A stretch of 5,483 bases of DNA from an uncultured Acidaminococcus sp. (lineage in GTDB: Bacteria; Bacillota; Negativicutes; Acidaminococcales; Acidaminococcaceae), in assembly GCA_900770265.1 (NCBI GenBank), contig CAAGJR010000172.1:1-5483 (forward strand). Direction: 5' to 3'. Shown in pieces: positions 1 through 5,043 of the stretch. The notes beneath the pieces were generated by a model. That model searched no databases, had not been told where the DNA came from, and saw only the letters and a list, made by a program, of their open reading frames with translations. The first letter of the stretch is position 1; every line of letters starts with the position of its first letter. A program made the position numbers and the translations under genes.

Positions 1-1
1 C

Positions 2-112
2 AAGCTGAAGAGCGTACCTACCGTGTTCGTGGCCCGGCTCATGGGCTTTACGGAACGGAGCTATTTCAAGGCGGACGCCCAGGCCCAGAGCGCACCCCAG
101 GTGAAGTTCTAA
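2..112 (+). CDS. lemA: LemA family protein, C-terminal end (partial)
   Basis: Only the last 36 codons are in the window; the gene begins upstream. The frame reads LKSVPTVFVARLMGFTERSY and then FKADAQAQSAPQVKF before a TAA stop. This resembles the usual end of LemA proteins, where a GF..R.YF segment is followed by a short polar linker and a final V.F. LemA proteins have one N-terminal membrane helix and a helical-bundle domain; their biochemical role is poorly defined. The next gene, 30 nt downstream on the same strand, encodes a TPM-domain protein, and lemA next to a TPM gene is a very common arrangement, which supports the call. The identification rests on a short tail plus context, so a diverged family member is possible. 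Confidence 0.8.
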   Translation, partial: KLKSVPTVFVARLMGFTERSYFKADAQAQSAPQVKF

Positions 113-129
113 TTGCCTGACAGACCGGG

Positions 130-136
130 AAGGAGG
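130..136 (+). promoter_or_regulatory. Shine-Dalgarno site fixing the TPM gene start
   Basis: AAGGAGG lies 6 nt before ATG 143. It favours that ATG over the in-frame TTG at 113, which directly abuts the upstream stop codon and has no SD of its own. The protein from ATG 143 begins with a clean signal peptide. Confidence 0.85.
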
Positions 137-142
137 CAAGCC

Positions 143-925
143 ATGAAACGACTGCTGCTGCTCCTGGTGGTGTTCTGCCAGCTGCTTTTCACCCCGGCAG
201 GGGCGGGCGCCCAGGCCAAGGTGCCTCCCAGACCCACCACCAGCATCTATGTGCAGGACCAGGCCGGGGTCCTTTCGAAAAACACGAAGGCAGCCATCAA
301 TGCCTACAGCACAGCCCTGCAGAAAAAGACAAAGGCCCAGATCGTGGTACTGACAGTACCCAGTCTCCAGGGCCAGTCTCTGGAGGACTATTCCCTGACC
401 GTGCTGCGGTCGTGGGGCATCGGGGATAAGGAAAAGAACAACGGGGTCCTGCTGCTGGTGGCCGTCAAGGACCGGAAGAGCCGGATCGAAGTGGGGTATG
501 GCCTGGAAGGGGCCCTGCCCGATGGGCTCACCGGGCGGATCCAGGACCAGTACATGCTGCCCTATTTCCGCAACAACGACTACGACAAGGGCATCCTGAA
601 TGCCTATTCCGCCCTGCTCCAGACGGTGCTGAAGGAATACAATCTGACCACGAAAGACCTGGATGTACAGGGAGTCCAGCCGGCTCAGCCGGCGTCTGAC
701 GACGGGATTTCCTCCCTGACGGTGGGCATCGGCGTGGTAGGGATCCTGATCCTGTTTTTGCTGGACCGGATTTTTTTGGGCGGAGCCCTGTTCCGCCTCC
801 TGCTGTATAGTTTCTTCTTCCGCGGCGGTGGCCGTGGGGGCGGAGGCTTTGGCGGGGGTGGTTTCGGAGGCGGTTCCTTCGGCGGCGGGTCCGGCGGAGG
901 CGGCGGTTCCAGCCGGAGCTGGTAA
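143..925 (+). CDS. TPM domain (YgcG-type) secreted or membrane-anchored protein
   Basis: The product is 260 residues from the SD-supported ATG. Residues 1-24 form a signal peptide (MKR, a leucine-rich core, AGAGAQA). A TPM domain follows at about 36-165: it opens with V.DQAGVLS, has strand QIVVLTVPSL, then KNNGVLLLVAVKDRKSRIEVGYGLEGALPDG, the most conserved part of the family. Hydrophobic segments at about 192-210 and 212-227 should anchor it, and the tail (228-260) is almost pure glycine with phenylalanine and serine, ending SSRSW, as is typical of YgcG-like proteins. TPM proteins are linked to membrane or photosystem protein maintenance, and some have phosphatase activity; the role in this organism is unknown. 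It lies 30 nt after the lemA end and is probably co-transcribed with it. The long glycine tract is normal for the family and not a sign of frameshift. Confidence 0.9.
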   Translation: MKRLLLLLVVFCQLLFTPAGAGAQAKVPPRPTTSIYVQDQAGVLSKNTKAAINAYSTALQKKTKAQIVVLTVPSLQGQSLEDYSLTVLRSWGIGDKEKNNGVLLLVAVKDRKSRIEVGYGLEGALPDGLTGRIQDQYMLPYFRNNDYDKGILNAYSALLQTVLKEYNLTTKDLDVQGVQPAQPASDDGISSLTVGIGVVGILILFLLDRIFLGGALFRLLLYSFFFRGGGRGGGGFGGGGFGGGSFGGGSGGGGGSSRSW

Positions 926-926
926 C

Positions 927-963
927 AAAAAGCGACTGACGCGGTATACGTCAGTCGCTTTTT
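927..963. terminator. Bidirectional Rho-independent terminator
   Basis: A perfect inverted repeat: GCGACTGACG (932-941) pairs with CGTCAGTCGC (949-958) around a 7-nt loop. It is flanked by five A on the left and five T on the right, so either strand gives a GC-rich hairpin plus a U tract. It lies 1 nt after the TPM gene stop and 18 nt beyond the stop of hydG, which converges from the right, so one element probably ends both units. Confidence 0.9.
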
Positions 964-981
964 CGTTGTTTCAGATTGATG

Positions 982-2403
982 TCAGAACCGGAAGTCCCGT
1001 TCTCCCTGGTCGATTTTTTCCAGATAGCCTTCGCAGGTGGCACGGACCACCGGGCTCTTGATGTGGTTCAGTTCCCGTTTGATGGCTTCCATGCCTTTTT
1101 TCTTCGTATCCTCGCTGGCATAGTCATCCAGGTATTCCCGCAGGGTCAAGAGGGCGTTGGGCTGGCAGCAGTTGGAGATTTCTCCGGTCTTGGCCAGGCT
1201 CATGAACCGGTCACCGGTACGGCCGGCCCGGTAGCAGGCGGTGCAGAAGCTGGGGATGTACCCGTCGGTGAGCAGCCAGTTGATCACCTGGTCCAGGGTC
1301 CGGTTGTCGTTCACTTCGAACTGGGCGGAATCTTCCTCTTCATCTTCGGCGTACCCGCCCACGCTGGTCCGGGAGGCACCGCTGATCTGGGACACGCCCA
1401 CATCCAGGACGGCTTTCCGGGTGGCAGCGCTTTCCCGGGTGGAGATGATGATGCCGGTGTAGGGGACCGTGATCCGCAGGATGGCTACGATCTTCTTGAA
1501 CATATCATCGCTGATGGCGTTGGGGAAGGACTGGACGGAAATGTCATCGGCCGGGCGGATCCGGGGCACGCTGATGGTGTGGGGACCTACGCCGAACACG
1601 GCTTCCAGGTGTTCCTTGTGCATGAGCAGGCCGGCGAAATCATACCGGTACATGTTCAGGCCGAACAGCACGCCCACGCCCACATCGTCGATGCCGCCCT
1701 GCATGGCACGGTCCATGGCTTCCGTATGGTAGGCATAGTCATGTTTCGGACCATTGGGATGCAGCTTTTCGTAGTTTTCCTTGTGGTAGGTTTCCTGGAA
1801 CAGGATGTACGTACCGATGCCGGCTTCCTTCAGCTTCCGGTAGTTTTCCACGGTGGTGGCGGCGATGTTCACGTTCACCCGGCGGATGGCACCGTTCTTG
1901 TGTTTGATGCTGTAGATGGTGTGGATGCATTCCAGGATGTACTCGATGGGGTTGTTCACCGGGTCTTCGCCGGCTTCCAGGGCCAGACGCTTGTGGCCCA
2001 TATCCTGCAGCGCGATGACTTCCTTCTTGATTTCTTCCTGGGTCAGTTTCTTCCGGGCGATGTGTTTGTTCTTTGCGTGGTACGGGCAGTACACACAGCC
2101 GTTGACGCAGTAGTTGGACAGGTACAGAGGGGCAAACAGCACGATGCGCTGGCCGTAGATCTTGTCTTTGATCTCTTTGGCCAGGTCGTAGATGCCTTCC
2201 AGGATGGAGGGATCTTCGCAGGCCAGGAGCACGGAAGCTTCCCGGTGGCTCAGGCCTTTCAGGGTGCGGGCTTTTTCCAGCAGGCTCCGGCAGTAGGCCA
2301 GATCTTTGCTCTTTTCGTCAGCAAAGTCCAGGGTGTCCAGGATTTCCTGGTGGTTGATGAATTCGTCCGCTTTCGGTGATGCCGGATTGTACGGTATGGT
2401 CAT
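982..2403 (-). CDS. hydG: [FeFe]-hydrogenase H-cluster maturase HydG (tyrosine lyase)
   Basis: The product is 473 residues, the usual HydG length. HydG is a radical-SAM enzyme that cleaves tyrosine to p-cresol and dehydroglycine and turns the latter into the CO and cyanide ligands of the hydrogenase H-cluster; it works in the cytoplasm with HydE and HydF. The N-terminal radical-SAM cluster motif CX3CX2C is C99-VNG-C103-VY-C106, followed by PYHAKN. The barrel continues with KRLALEAGEDP (138-148), NVNIAATT, the LFQETYH loop (201-207) and GVGPHTISVPR. The C-terminal auxiliary cluster motif CX2CX22C is C387-TA-C390 to C413, within CTACYRAGRTGDRFM and CCQPNA. ThiH, the closest paralogue, lacks this second motif and is shorter, so HydG is clearly preferred. 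No hydE, hydF or hydrogenase gene lies next to it. The start ATG has GGGGAGG 4 nt upstream. The gene has its own promoter, a Rex-like operator and an attenuator-like leader. Confidence 0.97.
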   Translation of the reverse strand: MTIPYNPASPKADEFINHQEILDTLDFADEKSKDLAYCRSLLEKARTLKGLSHREASVLLACEDPSILEGIYDLAKEIKDKIYGQRIVLFAPLYLSNYCVNGCVYCPYHAKNKHIARKKLTQEEIKKEVIALQDMGHKRLALEAGEDPVNNPIEYILECIHTIYSIKHKNGAIRRVNVNIAATTVENYRKLKEAGIGTYILFQETYHKENYEKLHPNGPKHDYAYHTEAMDRAMQGGIDDVGVGVLFGLNMYRYDFAGLLMHKEHLEAVFGVGPHTISVPRIRPADDISVQSFPNAISDDMFKKIVAILRITVPYTGIIISTRESAATRKAVLDVGVSQISGASRTSVGGYAEDEEEDSAQFEVNDNRTLDQVINWLLTDGYIPSFCTACYRAGRTGDRFMSLAKTGEISNCCQPNALLTLREYLDDYASEDTKKKGMEAIKRELNHIKSPVVRATCEGYLEKIDQGERDFRF

Positions 2404-2407
2404 TTTT

Positions 2408-2414
2408 CCTCCCC
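2408..2414 (-). promoter_or_regulatory. hydG Shine-Dalgarno site
   Basis: GGGGAGG on the - strand lies 4 nt before the hydG ATG. Its GGGGAG core is complementary to the CTCCCC in the 3' arm of the hairpin just upstream (2434-2439), so it could be masked in one fold of the leader. Confidence 0.75.
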
Positions 2415-2417
2415 TTT

Positions 2418-2530
2418 GCTCCCCCTAGAAAAAGGGGAGCTGCAGCCCGTTTTGGGCACAGCTCCCTCCAAGGATATTTTTGTTGGATCGGTACTGCCTT
2501 AGTACGCGGTAAACCTTGTACGCAGGGAGC
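2418..2530 (-). promoter_or_regulatory. hydG 5' leader with competing hairpin segments
   Basis: Read along the - strand, four segments can pair in alternative ways. A is GCTCCCT (2530-2524), B is AGGGAGCTG (2467-2459), C is CAGCTCCCC (2442-2434) and D is GGGGAGC (2424-2418). A:B gives 7 bp and would block B from the terminator. B:C gives the terminator. C:D gives 7 bp around a 9-nt loop, also breaking the terminator. C can also pair with the hydG SD. A smaller hairpin, GTACT-loop-AGTAC, lies at 2491-2505. This is the layout of an attenuator or riboswitch expression platform. No known riboswitch class was recognised and the signal sensed is unknown. Confidence 0.55.
2429..2466 (-). terminator. 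Rho-independent terminator in the hydG leader (probable attenuator)
   Basis: On the - strand GGGAGCTG (2466-2459) pairs with CAGCTCCC (2442-2435). The stem continues after a small asymmetric bulge as GCCC/GGGC (2457-2454 with 2448-2445) around a 5-nt AAAAC loop, and is followed by TTTTT (2433-2429). It lies between the predicted hydG promoter and the hydG start codon, with no gene in front of it. The gene to the right already has its own terminator at 2583-2623. Premature termination of the hydG transcript is therefore the simplest reading. Confidence 0.7.
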
Positions 2531-2541
2531 ATATTACGGAT

Positions 2542-2570
2542 ATTGTAACGCGTGTAACAATAAAATGCAA
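2542..2570 (-). promoter_or_regulatory. Predicted hydG promoter
   Basis: On the - strand, -35 TTGCAT (2570-2565, weak) is followed by a 17-bp spacer and -10 TACAAT (2547-2542, one mismatch to TATAAT). The start point would be near 2535, giving a leader of about 130 nt. The -10 lies inside the Rex-like operator. The weak -35 lowers confidence. Confidence 0.6.
2543..2560. promoter_or_regulatory. Rex-type redox operator upstream of hydG
   Basis: TTGTAACGCGTGTAACAA on the + strand (TTGTTACACGCGTTACAA on the - strand) is an 18-bp imperfect palindrome. It fits the general Rex pattern TTGTNAN6TNACAA on the - strand and has intact TTGT/ACAA ends at the correct spacing. Rex is the NADH/NAD+-sensing repressor of fermentation and hydrogen metabolism genes in Firmicutes, including hydrogenase genes in clostridia. 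The site overlaps the predicted -10 of hydG, where a bound repressor would block RNA polymerase, and the regulated gene is a hydrogenase maturase. That Rex binds here is inference from pattern and context; rex itself is not in the window. Confidence 0.7.
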
Positions 2571-2582
2571 GAAAGAATCCAT

Positions 2583-2623
2583 AAAAATAAGCTCCCGGAA
2601 ACTGACTCATTTCACGGGAGCTT
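2583..2623 (-). terminator. Rho-independent terminator of the PepSY-like gene
   Basis: On the - strand AAGCTCCCG (2623-2615) pairs with CGGGAGCTT (2597-2589). The stem can be extended by GAAA/TTTC after a one-base bulge, and the hairpin is followed by an A and then TTTTT (2587-2583). It lies about 130 nt beyond the stop of the secreted-protein gene and about 13 bp before the hydG -35, so it separates the two units. Confidence 0.75.
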
Positions 2624-2671
2624 CAATATCCTGTTGATTCAGTTGTCATTTCTTGCTCACTCAATTGAACC

Positions 2672-2690
2672 TGTATTTTGGACTCACCCC
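2672..2690 (+). repeat. 19-bp direct repeat, copy 1
   Basis: TGTATTTTGGACTCACCCC is identical to the copy at 2723-2741, and the two copies start 51 bp apart. The sequence begins with TG and is repeated in tandem spacing, as in the ends of IS21-family insertion sequences, which carry several copies of a terminal repeat. No transposase gene or remnant is visible here, so a relic IS end is only a suggestion. The strand assignment is arbitrary. Confidence 0.8.
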
Positions 2691-2722
2691 AAATAAAGCT
2701 TTCTCTTTTTACTACCGTAGGT

Positions 2723-2741
2723 TGTATTTTGGACTCACCCC
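2723..2741 (+). repeat. 19-bp direct repeat, copy 2
   Basis: An exact second copy of the repeat at 2672-2690, in the same orientation. It lies 11 bp from the stop codon of the secreted PepSY-like gene, inside that gene's 3' untranslated region. The 32 bp between the copies are AT-rich and show nothing else recognisable. Confidence 0.8.
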
Positions 2742-2752
2742 ACACATTGCTT

Positions 2753-3280
2753 TTACTTGAAGATCAATTCCTGATACCCGATCAATGCAGTTGCCGGGTT
2801 CAATAACGCAGTTCCATGGAATGCTGCTGTTTCGAACGTCGCTTTATAGATGACGAAGGGCGTACCGCTTTTATCATCCGTATATCTGGTGACCACAATA
2901 TCTTTGGCATCCGGATAGTCTGCCAATATGGTTCCTTTAACGTCTGCTTCCGTTTTATTCACCGTGACCGATCCGGGGTAGTTGGACGATTTGATGATCG
3001 CCTTCTGTACCTTGCTGGTTGCCCGGTCTACCACTACATCATACCGTTGCAGGGTATCCGGAACCTCATATTCCAGATCGAATGTGGCATCGTCCGTCTT
3101 GGCACCTGTCAGAACCGCTTGAGGCGGGACGACCTTTGCTGCAGCATCAATCGCAGCCTTCTTGCTGGCCAGAGTGCCTTGTACGGCTGGTGCAGCCATC
3201 GCGGGAACAATCGCACCGAAAGAGGAAGCAACTACCACTCCGGCAACGATCGCCACAGAGATCTTTTTACATATGCCCAT
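2753..3280 (-). CDS. Secreted protein with two PepSY-like repeats
   Basis: The product is 175 residues from ATG 3280, chosen because AGGAGG stands 8 nt before it and it starts directly into a signal peptide. An in-frame ATG at 3337 would add 19 residues, but it has no SD and almost coincides with the predicted transcription start. Residues 1-29 form the signal peptide (MGICKK, a hydrophobic core, cleavage expected after AMA at 27-29). No lipobox cysteine is present at the cleavage site. Residues 37-97 look like a PepSY repeat: ASKKAAIDAAAKVVP, then strands FDLEYEV and YDVVVDRATSKVQKA. Residues 106-175 look like a second, more diverged copy (KTEADVKGTILADYPDA, then FVIYKATFE, ending IGYQELIF). 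PepSY domains are small secreted modules proposed to inhibit proteases or bind cell-surface targets. The specific function is unknown and the assignment is from pattern only. It is monocistronic, with its own promoter and terminator. Confidence 0.85.
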   Translation of the reverse strand: MGICKKISVAIVAGVVVASSFGAIVPAMAAPAVQGTLASKKAAIDAAAKVVPPQAVLTGAKTDDATFDLEYEVPDTLQRYDVVVDRATSKVQKAIIKSSNYPGSVTVNKTEADVKGTILADYPDAKDIVVTRYTDDKSGTPFVIYKATFETAAFHGTALLNPATALIGYQELIFK

Positions 3281-3288
3281 TGGTATCT

Positions 3289-3294
3289 CCTCCT
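3289..3294 (-). promoter_or_regulatory. Shine-Dalgarno site fixing the PepSY-like gene start
   Basis: AGGAGG on the - strand lies 8 nt before ATG 3280. Just upstream, GTCCTC and GAGGAC (3317-3322 and 3295-3300) can form a 6-bp hairpin that ends next to the SD, which could modulate its access. Confidence 0.8.
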
Positions 3295-3341
3295 GTCCTC
3301 CGGAAAGCCTCTCCTTGAGGACCTTTCCTTCGTTCATCTAT

Positions 3342-3370
3342 ATCATAGCCACTTTCTGAAAAATTTGCAA
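3342..3370 (-). promoter_or_regulatory. Predicted promoter of the PepSY-like gene
   Basis: On the - strand, TTGCAA (3370-3365, 4 of 6 to consensus), a 17-bp spacer and TATGAT (3347-3342, 5 of 6). The start point would be near 3335, giving a leader of about 55 nt before ATG 3280. This agrees with the shorter reading of the gene. Confidence 0.65.
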
Positions 3371-3426
3371 GAAAAATCAATTTCCTTGGGTTAGGTAAAG
3401 TAAAATCGTACTGGTTGTAACACTAC

Positions 3427-3461
3427 AAAAAAGAGAGCTGTTGCAAATGCAACAGCTCTCT
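3427..3461 (-). terminator. Rho-independent terminator of the tRNA-Arg gene
   Basis: On the - strand a perfect 13-bp stem, AGAGAGCTGTTGC with GCAACAGCTCTCT, encloses a 4-nt loop and is followed by a T tract (six T, the first also able to close the stem). It starts 11 nt after the CCA end of the tRNA and lies well upstream of the next gene's promoter. Confidence 0.93.
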
Positions 3462-3472
3462 GATCATTCAAA

Positions 3473-3549
<77 letters not shown>

Positions 3550-3566
3550 ATTACCGAACAGTCATT

Positions 3567-3595
3567 ATTATAGGGGAAAGGTGATAAAAAGTCAA
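3567..3595 (-). promoter_or_regulatory. Promoter of the tRNA-Arg gene
   Basis: On the - strand, TTGACT (3595-3590, 5 of 6), a 17-bp spacer and TATAAT (3572-3567, perfect). The start point falls near 3560, about 10 nt before the mature tRNA 5' end, as expected for a strong stable-RNA promoter. Confidence 0.88.
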
Positions 3596-3633
3596 CAACT
3601 TTTTTTGAAAAACCAAAAAGAAATCGGGGAGGC

Positions 3634-3662
3634 TATTCAATTCACCAGGGATATTATATAAT
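3634..3662 (+). promoter_or_regulatory. Predicted promoter of obg-proB
   Basis: A perfect -10 TATAAT lies at 3657-3662 in an AT-rich stretch. At a 17-bp spacing the -35 would be TATTCA (3634-3639), which is poor. The start point would be near 3670, some 40 nt before the obg ATG. It is divergent from the tRNA promoter, and the 40 bp between the two show only A and T runs. Confidence 0.5.
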
Positions 3663-3710
3663 AAGATATTAATCCATAGTTGTTTTCAAAAAGAAAGGCA
3701 AAGGTGTAAC

Positions 3711-4991
3711 ATGCTGTTTACGGATAAAGCACGGATTTATGTAGAAGCCGGTTCCGGGGGCGACGGTGCCTCCAGTTTCCGGAGAGAGAAATATGTGGCC
3801 TGCGGCGGCCCCGATGGGGGTAACGGCGGCCGGGGCGGTTCGGTGGTGTTGGTGGCCCATAAGGACCTGAATACCCTGGTGGATTTCCGGTACAAACGGA
3901 AATTCGTGGCTGAAAAGGGCGGCAACGGAGCGGCCAAGAACTGCACCGGCCATAAGGCCCCGGATGTGGAAGTGAAAGTGCCTTTGGGCACTGTCGTCTA
4001 CGATGACGCTACTGGTGTGGCCCTGGCGGACCTGAGCCATGATGGAGACAAGTTCGTGGCGGCCCGTGGCGGCCGGGGCGGCAAGGGCAACGCCTGCTAC
4101 GTGACCAGTACGAAGCAGGGCGTGACCTTTGCGGAAAAAGGCGAGCCGGGCACGAAGGGCTGGCTGCGGCTGGAACTGAAGATGCTGGCCGATGTGGGCA
4201 TGGTGGGGTATCCCAGTGTAGGGAAATCCAGTATCGTGGCCCGGGTATCGGCTGCCCGTCCGGCCATTGCGGCCTATCACTTCACCACCCTGAGCCCTGT
4301 ATTGGGCGTGGTGCGGCTGGATGCGGAACACAGCTTCGTGCTGGCTGACCTGCCCGGTCTGATCGACGGGGCTTCCAAGGGCGTTGGTCTGGGCCATGAC
4401 TTCCTGCGGCACATCGAACGGACCCGGGTCATCCTCCACATCGTGGACGTGAGCGGTTGCGAAGGCCGGGATCCGGTGGAGGACTTCAAGAAGATCAACG
4501 AGGAACTGGTACTGTACAGCCAGAAGCTGGCCGACCGGCCCATGCTGGTGGTGGCCAATAAGATGGACCTGCCCGATGCAGAAGCCAATTACCAGAAACT
4601 GGCCGCCTATGTGACCAGTAAGGGCTATCCCATCATGAAGGCTTCGGCAGCTACGGGCCAGGGCCTGAAGGAAATCATGTGGAAGGCCTACGAGATGCTG
4701 CAGAAGGCACCCAAGGAGGAGGAAATCATCGATATCGGCCACGTGAAGGAGGCCGATCCGGATTCCTTCACCATCACCCGGGATACGGAAGATGCGGATT
4801 TCGAGGTGAAGGGCAAGAATATCGAGCGCCTGGTGGCCATGACGAACTTCGACAACGACGAGGCCCTGTACCGCTTCCAGCTGATCTGGCGGCGGCTGGG
4901 CATCGAACAGGCCCTGAAGGACAAGGGCATCGAGGAAGGCCAGTCCGTGAAGATCGGCGATATGATCTTCGATTATAAAGAACACTATTGA
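3711..4991 (+). CDS. obg: Obg family GTPase (ObgE/CgtA)
   Basis: The product is 426 residues, the full length of a Firmicute Obg with all three domains. Obg is an essential GTPase that binds the 50S ribosomal subunit and links ribosome assembly to GTP/ppGpp levels and growth. The N-terminal glycine-rich Obg fold is at 1-158, with GSGGDGASSFRREKYV and GGPDGGNGGRGG. The G domain follows: G1 GYPSVGKSS (166-174), G2 FTT (191-193), G3 DLPG (213-216), G4 NKMD (283-286), G5 SAATG (312-316). The C-terminal OCT domain is at about 345-423, with FEVKGKNIERLVAMTNFDNDEA and WRRLGI. Switch I reads AYHFTTL, a variant also known in other Firmicutes. The SD is AAAGGTG (3700-3706), 4 nt before the ATG. proB follows 52 nt downstream on the same strand; obg and proB are often neighbours in Firmicutes. 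Confidence 0.97.
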   Translation: MLFTDKARIYVEAGSGGDGASSFRREKYVACGGPDGGNGGRGGSVVLVAHKDLNTLVDFRYKRKFVAEKGGNGAAKNCTGHKAPDVEVKVPLGTVVYDDATGVALADLSHDGDKFVAARGGRGGKGNACYVTSTKQGVTFAEKGEPGTKGWLRLELKMLADVGMVGYPSVGKSSIVARVSAARPAIAAYHFTTLSPVLGVVRLDAEHSFVLADLPGLIDGASKGVGLGHDFLRHIERTRVILHIVDVSGCEGRDPVEDFKKINEELVLYSQKLADRPMLVVANKMDLPDAEANYQKLAAYVTSKGYPIMKASAATGQGLKEIMWKAYEMLQKAPKEEEIIDIGHVKEADPDSFTITRDTEDADFEVKGKNIERLVAMTNFDNDEALYRFQLIWRRLGIEQALKDKGIEEGQSVKIGDMIFDYKEHY

Positions 4992-5004
4992 TTGTTGATG
5001 TTTT

Positions 5005-5019
5005 GGGAGCGGAGCTCCC
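5005..5019 (+). other. Small hairpin between obg and proB
   Basis: GGGAGC-GGA-GCTCCC forms a 6-bp GC-rich stem with a 3-nt loop, 13 nt after the obg stop. No T tract follows, so it is not a convincing terminator; it may stabilise RNA ends or be incidental. It uses the same GGGAGC/GCTCCC core seen in the hydG leader. Confidence 0.45.
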
Positions 5020-5030
5020 GGGGATGAATG

Positions 5031-5038
5031 AGGGGTGA
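5031..5038 (+). promoter_or_regulatory. proB Shine-Dalgarno site
   Basis: AGGGGTGA, one mismatch from AGGAGGTGA-type sites once aligned, lies 5 nt before the proB ATG. It supports that start. Confidence 0.7.
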
Positions 5039-5043
5039 ATCGT

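Noticed and set aside
113..142. Upstream TTG start for the TPM gene
   Set aside because: It adds ten charged residues before the signal peptide and lacks an SD, whereas ATG 143 has a perfect AAGGAGG.
828..1061. Open frame overlapping the 3' end of the TPM gene
   Set aside because: It arises from reading the glycine-codon tract in another frame and crosses the terminator and the hydG stop region.
976..2379. 467-codon open frame on the + strand antisense to hydG
   Set aside because: It is a mirror of the codon bias of hydG. The translation is low-complexity and unlike any family, while the opposite strand encodes a full HydG with all cluster motifs.
2467..2535. T-box riboswitch before hydG (ACCGCG at 2504-2511 recalls the T-box core)
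   Set aside because: The TGG before ACCGCG is missing, and there is no room for a Stem I between the predicted promoter and this point.
3281..3337. Upstream ATG for the PepSY-like gene
   Set aside because: There is no SD, it adds a charged stretch before the signal peptide, and it lies at the predicted transcription start.
3415..3428. Second Rex site (TTGTA-ACAC-TACAA) upstream of the PepSY-like gene
   Set aside because: The half-sites are 4 bp too close for Rex, and the right half overlaps the A tract of the tRNA terminator.
5005..5019. Terminator between obg and proB
   Set aside because: The stem is short and has no T tract; the 52-nt spacing fits an operon.
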